8,560 nucleotides of DNA, from the NCBI GenBank assembly GCA_017963875.1, contig JAGCTA010000290.1, positions 1-8,560 of the forward strand, given 5' to 3'. Position 1 is the stretch's first letter, and every line of letters begins with the position of its first letter. The notes under the pieces are model-generated. The model did not search any database. It was given only the letters and a program-made list of their open reading frames with translations, and was not told the DNA's origin. A program made the position numbers and the translations under genes. This DNA comes from Victivallales bacterium (GTDB lineage: Bacteria; Verrucomicrobiota; Lentisphaeria; Oligosphaerales; Oligosphaeraceae). This document shows, one piece after another, positions 1-7,100 of the stretch.

Positions 1-1590
1 CGGAAAGGCTGCCAGCCAGAAACATTGGATGCGATCCGTCATCTGAGTACAGGCAGGCCAGAGACCTTTTATGAAGCCATGCTTCAGATTTGGCTGTATT
101 ACCAGTGCTCAGAATATGCGGATTGTATTCAGACACGGTCTTTCGGCAATCTTGATGTCATGCTGTTTGACTATTATAAGAAAGACATCTCCACAGGCTG
201 CTGTAATGAAGGGGATATAAGGGGCATTCTCAGGAATTTCATGCTCAAGGTTTCGTCAATGAAGTATTACTGGGGGCATCCTTTCTTTCTGGGAGGAAGC
301 GCCCCCGATGGCTCCAGCCTTGTCAATGAACTTTCATGGATCATACTTGATGAATATGGCAAATTGAATATCTACGATCCAAAAATCCAAATAAAGGTAT
401 CGCCGAACACCCCTGTATGGTTCATTGACCAGGCGCTGACGCTCATACGTTCAGGAAGGAACAGCATGGTTTTTGTCGGCGAGCCGTGTATTCAAAAGAC
501 AATGATGCACTATGGGTATACGCCCGAAGAGGCACGCACGGCGGACATCAAGGGATGTTACGAGTATTCTGCGCGAGGATGCGATGTCGAGACAACAGGC
601 GCAGTGCTGAATATTGCGGGCATGCTTATGAGATTTGTCAGGGAACATGCGAACGCCGCCACCTTTGAGGAATTGCTTGACGCCGTCATGGAAGGATTCC
701 GCCAGATGTGTGACGAGGTCATTGAAGTCGTCAACAAGTTTGAACCATATCTTGGATATGTCAATCCAGCACCAATGTTTTCAGGAGCATCACTGACGGC
801 ACTGGAAAAGGGAATCGACGGATATTCGAAAGGAAGCAAATACAACAATTCAAACATCTGGCTGACAGGGCCTATCACAGCCGTCAATTCCCTTGCCATG
901 ATTAAGAAATACGTCTTTGAAAAACATGCAATCACGTTGCCGCATTTACTGGAGGCTCTTCGTGAAAACTGGAAAGGGCAGGAGAGACTTCGCCAGATGA
1001 TACTTCGTGACCCTGACCAGTTTGGAAACAACCGCGAACTTCCAGACTCCTTGGCAATCACGCTGCTTGAAGGAATCGCAGACAGAATCAATGGCAGATC
1101 GAACAGCCGAGGAGGCATTTTTACGACGGCACTCCATTCGGCCAATGGGTTCATCAATTATGGCAGCAAGATGGATGCCACGCCAGACGGCCGTCTCCAT
1201 GGCGAGGAACTTTCAAAAAACGTGTCTATCAGACCTGGCTCCAACCATAATGGTGTCACGGCGGTCGTGGAGTCTGTACTCAAACTGAATCCAGCGAAAT
1301 TCATGGCTGATTTTCCTCTGGACATCATGTTGCATCCTTCCGCCGTCTCAGGAGAGGACGGCCTTGAAGCCATGCGGACTTTTGTCATGACATACGTGCG
1401 TGGGGGAGGCCATGCCATCCATTTCAATGTTTTTAATCTTGAAACTTTGGAGAAGGCCAGAAAGAATCCAGAGAATTATCGGGACCTTCAAGTCAGGGTA
1501 TGCGGATGGAATGTGTTATGGAATAATCTCAGCGACCAGGAACAACTCAGTTACATGAAACAAGCCAAGGCGAATGAAGAAACAGTCTGA
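1..1590 (+). CDS. Glycyl radical enzyme (pyruvate formate-lyase superfamily), 5' truncated by the window edge
   Basis: Oxygen-sensitive cytosolic enzyme that carries out radical chemistry through a glycyl radical and an active-site cysteine. The frame is open back to base 1, so the true start lies upstream; a TTG at 25 is only an internal codon. Visible: the active-site loop IKGCYE, with the thiyl cysteine at 556-558 and a glutamate two residues later. This Cys-X-Glu arrangement is typical of the dehydratase/lyase members, whereas true pyruvate formate-lyase has Cys-Cys. The C-terminal glycyl loop reads QVRVCGWN, with the radical glycine at 1504-1506, preceded by a typical HFNV...PENYRDL segment. 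The Cys-to-Gly distance is 316 residues, against 315 in E. coli PflB. About 230-300 N-terminal residues are missing. The substrate cannot be assigned: the signatures I know for choline, glycerol, hydroxyproline or isethionate lyases (GCVE-type) are not matched exactly. No radical-SAM activating enzyme is in the window. The gene converges on the kinase gene, leaving 61 bp between the stop codons. Confidence 0.93.
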   Translation, partial: RKGCQPETLDAIRHLSTGRPETFYEAMLQIWLYYQCSEYADCIQTRSFGNLDVMLFDYYKKDISTGCCNEGDIRGILRNFMLKVSSMKYYWGHPFFLGGSAPDGSSLVNELSWIILDEYGKLNIYDPKIQIKVSPNTPVWFIDQALTLIRSGRNSMVFVGEPCIQKTMMHYGYTPEEARTADIKGCYEYSARGCDVETTGAVLNIAGMLMRFVREHANAATFEELLDAVMEGFRQMCDEVIEVVNKFEPYLGYVNPAPMFSGASLTALEKGIDGYSKGSKYNNSNIWLTGPITAVNSLAMIKKYVFEKHAITLPHLLEALRENWKGQERLRQMILRDPDQFGNNRELPDSLAITLLEGIADRINGRSNSRGGIFTTALHSANGFINYGSKMDATPDGRLHGEELSKNVSIRPGSNHNGVTAVVESVLKLNPAKFMADFPLDIMLHPSAVSGEDGLEAMRTFVMTYVRGGGHAIHFNVFNLETLEKARKNPENYRDLQVRVCGWNVLWNNLSDQEQLSYMKQAKANEETV

Positions 1591-1597
1591 TAACGCT

Positions 1598-1616
1598 CTA
1601 TTCCCCAGAGGGGTAG
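1598..1616. terminator. Weak hairpin between convergent genes, possible terminator
   Basis: The 61-bp gap between the convergent stop codons holds CCCC-AGA-GGGG (1603-1613), extended by CTA (1598-1600) pairing with TAG (1614-1616) across a two-base bulge. There is no clear T-tract on either side, so a classical intrinsic terminator is not established. The position is right for a bidirectional stop, but the stem is short. Confidence 0.25.
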
Positions 1617-1651
1617 GTTCGACCTTATTGAGTTTGACTTTCCAATCATGC

Positions 1652-2893
1652 TCATGCAGGTAAAATCAAGGTGAATTCCGCACCATGGGTTGGGAGGTTA
1701 TGCCAATCCAGTGTCCCATGGTACTTTTCGGCAATCTGCCGTGAAATGTGAAGGCCGATTCCGCAGCCTTTGGGCTTGTGGGAGACGAATGGAGCGAATA
1801 TATCTTCCCCATCCCTTGGATGGACCCCTGGGCCTTCATCGCTGACACTTAACACGATGGAATTGTCCCGACGGCTTGCCGCTAGGATAATCGTCCCCCC
1901 GTCTGGAGAAGCCTCCAGGGCGTTTGTCAGAAGATTGACAAGTATTTGACGAAGATGGACTTCTGGGCAGGGCGAAAGTGTGAATTCGGGAAGATTGTCA
2001 TCAATCGTGAGTTTTAGTGTCAAATTTGCCTGACGGCATTTTCCTTCCATAAGTTGGACAATCTGCCTGAGTATGACGGCGAGCGGCTGGCTTGTGTTCT
2101 TGCTGGACAATTCAGCCTCGCCGATATCCGTAAGGCTGCGCAGGAAAACATCAATTCGGTCGATTTCCCGAATAATCATCTGAAGGCATTCATTGTCGGA
2201 TTCATCGGATTTTTCTCGATATTCCTCGGCAAGAATCTGCGCATTCATCTTGATTCCGCTGAGTGGATTTCTTAATTCATGAACCACAGATGAAGAGAGT
2301 TTTCCAGCCATGGCGACAGTTTCAGCCTTGGCAAGCCTGCGGTCGGCGTCCCTGTTCTTTTTCATCAGGTTGCTGTAGGCGTTGGCAATGACGATGGCGA
2401 CGAGTATGGCGAGCAGGCCCGCTCCGCCCATAATGACGATGATGATTCCGCTGGACTGCCTTAGTTTCTGGCTGAGAATATCCTGTGGACACAGAAGCCA
2501 TAGGCGAGTGTCAGTGTCAATATTTTTTGATGCGATTCGGTAATCTTTTCCTTCAATACTGACGAGCGATAAAGAATCTTGTATGAAAGTTGCATTGTTC
2601 AATTGAGACAACGTCTGGCTGATGATCGAGCCGTCTCGCGTGATGACGATGTCGCAGTCAGTGATTTGCTTGAGGTTTTGCGCGAGCCTTTCCGAATCAG
2701 GTGGGAGCCTGAGGTTTTTCACAATGCTGGCTAGATTGGTGACAGAATCATCGAGAAGTCGTTTTTCCAGTTCAGAGCGTGCGACCCAGTATCCGTATGC
2801 TCCTGCAATCGCGGCACCGAGCATGGCAAGAAGCGTCACGCTGACCAGCAGTTTTACGCGAATGGAAGTGTCGTTTGTGCTAGTGGGATTCAT
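1652..2893 (-). CDS. Membrane-bound sensor histidine kinase (NtrB/HisKA type)
   Basis: Inner-membrane sensor kinase of a two-component system, 413 residues. Order: short cytoplasmic N-terminus; transmembrane segment ~13-36; periplasmic sensor region ~37-147 of no recognised fold (small PAS/Cache-like is possible from the size); transmembrane segment ~149-171; a linker; then HisKA with the phospho-acceptor H205 in the H-box SSSVVHELRNPLSG. The ATP-binding domain has the N-box LVNLLTNALEAS (N320/N324), G1 box DEGPG (352-356), F-box IFAPF and G2 box GCGIG (376-380). All catalytic boxes are intact, so it should be active. No receiver domain is attached and no response regulator is visible downstream, where the convergent enzyme gene begins. 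The ATG overlaps the upstream phosphoesterase stop codon (ATGA, 2890-2893). The Shine-Dalgarno site is weak (TTGGAAA abutting the ATG), so translation probably depends on coupling. The signal and the target regulator are unknown. Confidence 0.95.
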   Translation of the reverse strand: MNPTSTNDTSIRVKLLVSVTLLAMLGAAIAGAYGYWVARSELEKRLLDDSVTNLASIVKNLRLPPDSERLAQNLKQITDCDIVITRDGSIISQTLSQLNNATFIQDSLSLVSIEGKDYRIASKNIDTDTRLWLLCPQDILSQKLRQSSGIIIVIMGGAGLLAILVAIVIANAYSNLMKKNRDADRRLAKAETVAMAGKLSSSVVHELRNPLSGIKMNAQILAEEYREKSDESDNECLQMIIREIDRIDVFLRSLTDIGEAELSSKNTSQPLAVILRQIVQLMEGKCRQANLTLKLTIDDNLPEFTLSPCPEVHLRQILVNLLTNALEASPDGGTIILAASRRDNSIVLSVSDEGPGVHPRDGEDIFAPFVSHKPKGCGIGLHISRQIAEKYHGTLDWHNLPTHGAEFTLILPA

Positions 2894-3966
2894 TTTCCAA
2901 GCAACTTCATGATGCCGAAGTTGGAGCCTGCCTGGAACAACGCCATGTCGATTTCCTTTGCACGTTTGGCAAGGGAATTATCAAGGACTTTGGGGCGTTC
3001 AGGCATGGTTTTGAGATTGGTAATAGTCGAAGGAGCCTCGGCGGTGATGTCTTTTCGGAGTTTGCTTGGGATGGCAATGCGCTGCCATTTGGACACCAGC
3101 GCAAACTTCCCATCAGCAAGTTCGTATGAGCGGATGATAATCTGGTTTGGATGAATTTGGAGCATTTTAAAGGAAGGACATTTCACAGGCCCCATGGCAG
3201 GGCACACAAATTGTGTATAGCCATTGCGCTTGAATTCCAAATCCATGTGGATGTGGCCGCTGAGGACTGCCAAGGCGGACTGGTGGCGGGTCATCAGCCC
3301 GTCAAGCCACGGTGCATCTAGGAATGCTGGTGGGAATGCAGTTTCATGGATGACGAGAAAGCATGGCTTGTCCTTGTTTTCAATCAAATCCTGCTGAAGC
3401 CATTTCTTTGTGTCTTTGAAAAAGATGGCACATGAATCGTTTGTCCTGGCCATAGAATCGGTGGCAGTAAGGATGAAGTGGATTCCCTTGAAGTCAAAAC
3501 TGCGTGTCGGCGAGCCGAAGACGCGCTCAAAATCCCAAGGCCAGTTGTCGCCAGGGATAATGGCGTAAGGAAGATTCAGTTCCGTTTCGATGAAGCGTTT
3601 CAGCCATTTCTGCCGATGTTCATCTATGGGACCCTTGTCGTTTTTATCAAAAATCGCATTGTTGTCTCCTGTGAACAAAGTCAAGTCGGGCCTGATTTCG
3701 TCTCTCAGTTGGTTCAAGGCGATTTTAACAGTTCCCTCTGCACCCTTTGAACTGCCGAGATGCATGTCGGAAAGCCAGGCGATCGTGGCAAGCGGCGGTT
3801 GCTCCGTGCGTGCCCAATCGGGTTCGGGGCGAGGCTTGACCTCAAACCGCTTGGCAAGTTCAATGAGTTGGTTAAGGTTTTTCCCTTTGGTGAGTTCATG
3901 GCTCTGGGCAATGGCAAGCGTAGAGGCGAAGCACAGGAAAAGAAAGAAGGACAAGATGTTTTTCAT
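2890..3966 (-). CDS. Exported calcineurin-like metallophosphoesterase
   Basis: Predicted metal-dependent phosphoesterase, 358 residues, exported to the periplasm or outside. The signal peptide is MKN, a hydrophobic run (ILSFFLFLCFASTLAIA), then AIA-QS with cleavage near residue 20. Calcineurin-like motifs appear in order: SDMH (D67, H69); FTGDNN (G100, D101); IPGDNW (139-142), standing where GNHD is usual; IHET (H207); and SGHIH (237-240). One deviation is that the usual Asn-His of the third motif is Asp-Asn here. I recall a GDNE-type variant in some uncharacterised family members but cannot confirm it. The C-terminal ~100 residues beyond GHxH are poorly defined. Substrate (phosphomonoester, diester, nucleotide or lipid) cannot be told. 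It is the first gene of the operon, ~39 nt downstream of the inferred transcription start, with no good Shine-Dalgarno site, and its stop overlaps the kinase start. The ATG was chosen because it begins an ideal signal peptide. Confidence 0.9.
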   Translation of the reverse strand: MKNILSFFLFLCFASTLAIAQSHELTKGKNLNQLIELAKRFEVKPRPEPDWARTEQPPLATIAWLSDMHLGSSKGAEGTVKIALNQLRDEIRPDLTLFTGDNNAIFDKNDKGPIDEHRQKWLKRFIETELNLPYAIIPGDNWPWDFERVFGSPTRSFDFKGIHFILTATDSMARTNDSCAIFFKDTKKWLQQDLIENKDKPCFLVIHETAFPPAFLDAPWLDGLMTRHQSALAVLSGHIHMDLEFKRNGYTQFVCPAMGPVKCPSFKMLQIHPNQIIIRSYELADGKFALVSKWQRIAIPSKLRKDITAEAPSTITNLKTMPERPKVLDNSLAKRAKEIDMALFQAGSNFGIMKLLGK

Positions 3967-4011
3967 TGCTGCGATGATTGAAAAGGCATTTGGATTAAAT
4001 GAATCATACAG

Positions 4012-4039
4012 ATTATAAAAAAAAACGGAAAAAAGTCAA
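4012..4039 (-). promoter_or_regulatory. Sigma70-type promoter of the phosphoesterase-kinase operon
   Basis: Read on the - strand: TTGACT (4039-4034, five of six consensus bases), a 16-bp T-rich spacer, then TATAAT (4017-4012, a perfect -10). Transcription would start near 4005, giving a leader of about 39 nt before the phosphoesterase ATG at 3966. Spacing and both boxes are close to ideal, which suggests fairly strong or constitutive expression unless repressed. Confidence 0.75.
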
Positions 4040-4064
4040 ATAACGTGTCTTTCTGAAACGTTTT

Positions 4065-4081
4065 GAAAATCGAAGATTTTC
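4065..4081. repeat. 7-bp perfect inverted repeat (GAAAATC-GAA-GATTTTC)
   Basis: A perfect dyad with a 3-base centre sits just upstream of the leftward -35 box, in the divergent intergenic region. A nearby 8-bp palindrome AAACGTTT (4056-4063) adds to the symmetry. The location would suit an operator for a dimeric regulator acting on one or both genes. A/T-rich sequence produces such dyads by chance fairly often, so function is only a possibility. Confidence 0.35.
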
Positions 4082-4142
4082 GATGTCGTCTAAATGAAAA
4101 CATCGGCGGCTTTTTGTCGAGAAACCGTCTGGCAAATAGAAC

Positions 4143-4150
4143 AGGAAGAG
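4143..4150 (+). promoter_or_regulatory. Ribosome binding site that fixes the start of the giant secreted protein
   Basis: AGGAAGAG lies 7 nt before the ATG at 4158. An in-frame TAG at 4137-4139 blocks any earlier start. GTG at 4155 is badly spaced, and the later ATG at 4170 would shorten the signal peptide's positive end. The purine-rich site is much better than those of the two leftward genes. Confidence 0.7.
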
Positions 4151-4157
4151 ATCAGTG

Positions 4158-7100
4158 ATGAAAAATCTGATGAAAGCAATTGCAATATGTGTGTGCATGG
4201 CGTGCTATTTAACTGCGGCGGAGGGGATTCCAGGCTGGAAGACGCTTGCGTCTGCGAAGAAGGCATCGGGAAACTGCCGTGTTCAGATAAAGAGCGGTGC
4301 TCCGTATGAACTGCTTATCGTGCAGAAAGACGGCAGACAGGCGAAGTTGACAATCAGTCAGGACACCGTAGCAGGCGTGGAATTGGTTGCGAACGGGGGA
4401 AGCGTCCCGTTGCAGGTACGTTGCGCCTATCCAGGGAAAGCGGCGTCTGGGGATTCTCAGGAAGTGCTGGTCAAAATACGTTCCAATGAATGGACGGTGT
4501 ATGTGGATGGAGCGCTTCGGAGCATTCTTGCGGCGCCATTTGTGTTTCCAGGTTCATTTGCGGTGCCAGAGGCACAGGCGGAGCGAGTTGTCGGCACGGC
4601 GAAGTTCCTGCCAGTTGCCAATGCCAATTTCATCACGAATTTCATGATTGAGCCAGGTGCGCCGAATGAACTTTATCCATGGAACATCCAGATTGGAACG
4701 TGGCATCTTCATACTGCGCTTCAACAGGCGATTGAACGGCCAGAAACAGACCAGGGGCGTACAAAGCAGGCACCACTGACGGCTGACAAAAGCCCGAATT
4801 TCTATTCGCTCAAAGGTGGTGGAAAAAGCGTTGACAATGTCATCACAGCGGGTTACGAGACATACGACAACTATGTAATCACTGCCGCCATGCAGCCTGA
4901 AAACGGCGAGGCTGGCGTTATCATCTACCATCGTGACGAAGCAGTCGCCGAGGGTGCCAAGCCAGATCCCGCCAAGGCGGAGTTCTATGCATTTACGCTT
5001 CGCATGAACATGCCTGCGCAAGGGATGAACGAGGTACGGTTGTGGCAGCAGAAGAATGGCGCGAAACGTCTGATTGCCAGGGCGCATGTTCCAATGTATC
5101 AGAATCAATGGTATCTCCCAGGCATTGCGGCGCATGGCGATGAGATCATCTGCTATCTTGACCATTCTGAACTATTCCGCGTCAAGGAGCAATTGCCATC
5201 AGGGGGAAAATTCGGTTTGTTTGCGAATACGCCGAAGGAAATCCGAATGGATGACGTTACTGTCAAGCCATTTGAGTACATGGATTTGCAGAGTGCGGCT
5301 GGAATCAGGTTCAATGCGCAGAAGAGTTTAGGGTCGGTGACGCTAGGGGGCAAGGCTCTGGCCGAGGCTTCAGGCGTCCAGCCGATTCATCTGGAGCCGT
5401 CGTCAAGCATTGTCATTGGCCGTTATCATGCGGATAGTCAGGTGTTTTCGGCCAAGGTCGCCCCGCAGGGAGATGCATGGACGCTTGGGCTTGGCGCTGG
5501 ATGGAACGAAAAAGGCGATGTAAAATATCAGTTTTCCATTGAGCATAAGCCTGATTCGGAAAAATACGTGTTCAGCAGAATTGAGCAGGGAAAGCCTGCA
5601 GAAGTGCTTTCGCAGTCTTCTTTGCAAATCCCGTGGAATGGCAAGGAGCCTGAAAAAGGTGAATTTGAACTGATGATTGATGCAACGCAGACAGGTCTCC
5701 TGCGTTGCTTAAAAAATGGTCGCGTCACGCTGATCTGGGAATCCCCGAAGGATTTCAGGGGGGCATTTGAATTGTGGACGGGCAATGGAACCAAGGCGGA
5801 TTTCCGCCAGTTGGAACTTGCGTCTGAGCGTGCGGTCTTCAAGGAACTCCCGCAGAAAAATCCTGTATTCCAGCATGACAATTTCATGCGCCACTGGGCT
5901 TCGCCAGAAGGCCAGTGGATTGCGGGCAAGGCGAAAGCCATGTGGCATAAAGGCGATTTCCTTGGCGATTATCTGATAAAATTGCCATGCATTTCAGGTT
6001 CGGAGTTGCATGTGGCGGTTCCTGATGACAAAGACGACGGTCCAGTCGCAATTACAATCAATGGCAGTGAACTGACGCTAACTGTCAACGAATGGCTTAT
6101 GCCAGATGCAAAGCCGCAGCCGCAGAAAATCACGCTGACGCCCCCCGAGGGGAAAGGCGTGGATACGCTCGACTATACAGTTCACCATGAAGGCCAGTGG
6201 CTGTGGCTGGAAGTCAATGGCAAGATTCTCGCCAAACATGAACTGAAGACATCGCTCCGCAGATACGGCACCAAGGCGCGTGTCCGTGGGCTGTCGCTGG
6301 AGCATCTCGCCCGAAGCAAAGTGACCCGCAGCAATGTCATAGACGAATATTTCAACGAATCGCCGTTCATGTGGCTTGCCAATGGTGGCGACTGGCAGAT
6401 AATCAACCGATTCCAGTGCACGCCGAGTTGGTCGCACATGATCGACGAGGCATACGAAACCATGGGCGCCTTCTGGCGCAAGCAGATATTTAGCGGAGAC
6501 ATGACGCTGGAGTTCTACGCTGGAAGTCGTCAAGGCGCGTCCTACAATCTTCTGGGAAACTACAACTGCACCATCATGGCCTCGGAAACATCCGCTTCAA
6601 CGGGCTACACGGCGACATGTACGGAATGGGACCACAGCCACTCGCAGAATTGGTCTAGGCTGTACAAGAACGGGAAGGAAATGACGAAGACAAACGCCTA
6701 TCTGGCTCCCCGTTCCAGAAAGGGCCTTTACCGCCGCATTCTCAACCCGCTGATTTCTCAGGGGAGGCCCTACCATGGCGCATGGTATTACGTCAAACTC
6801 CGCAAGATAGGGGATAAACTCGAATATTATTTTGACGATGAACTCATCTATACGCAACATGATAAGGACGTATTGACAGAAGGGCAGGTCGGCATCTGGA
6901 CGTTCTTGCAAAGCATGACGCTTGCGCAGATTAAAATTACGTATGACAATGTTCGCGTCAAGCCAGTTCCAGTGACAATGCTTCCGCTGGAGGAGCCGAA
7001 GGCACCTGCTCCGCGCAATGTCATCGCATTGGGTAGCAAGGTCAATGGCCTGCCCGTTGATGCATTAGCGGCATCATCATGCAGTGTAAGTGATCCTGTA

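Larger units (their letters stand above)
3967..4157. promoter_or_regulatory. Divergent intergenic regulatory region
   Basis: This 191-bp gap separates the leftward phosphoesterase-kinase operon from the rightward giant secreted protein gene. It is clearly more A/T-rich than the flanking genes and includes a run of nine A (4017-4025). It holds the leftward promoter, a short inverted repeat and the rightward ribosome binding site, each listed separately. No convincing rightward -35/-10 pair was found. TTGAAA at 4063-4068 followed by TCTAAA at 4089-4094 has a 20-bp spacer, which is too long to trust. Confidence 0.6.

Noticed and set aside
25..27. TTG as the start of the glycyl radical enzyme
   Set aside because: The frame is open upstream to base 1, and the family needs several hundred more N-terminal residues, so this is an internal leucine codon.
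558..1157. 199-codon open frame on the - strand
   Set aside because: It is antisense to the glycyl radical enzyme, covering its active-site cysteine region. It is Ser-rich with no domain, as expected of a shadow frame.
4063..4094. Rightward promoter TTGAAA...TCTAAA
   Set aside because: The spacer is 20 bp and the -10 box matches only four of six bases, so it was not listed as a feature.
4188..4220. Lipoprotein signal (lipobox) at the N-terminus of the giant protein
   Set aside because: The cysteines in CVCMAC are not preceded by a standard L-A/S-G/A pattern. An ordinary signal peptidase I site near TAA is the better fit.
4094..4309. 71-codon + strand frame overlapping the start of the giant gene
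   Set aside because: It has no ribosome binding site, and the alternative start at 4158 has a good one plus a signal peptide. The Cys-rich product is a shadow of the signal peptide region in another frame.
4554..5165. 203-codon open frame on the - strand
   Set aside because: It lies wholly inside the giant + strand gene, has no ribosome binding site or recognisable domain, and its composition reads as the antisense of that gene.
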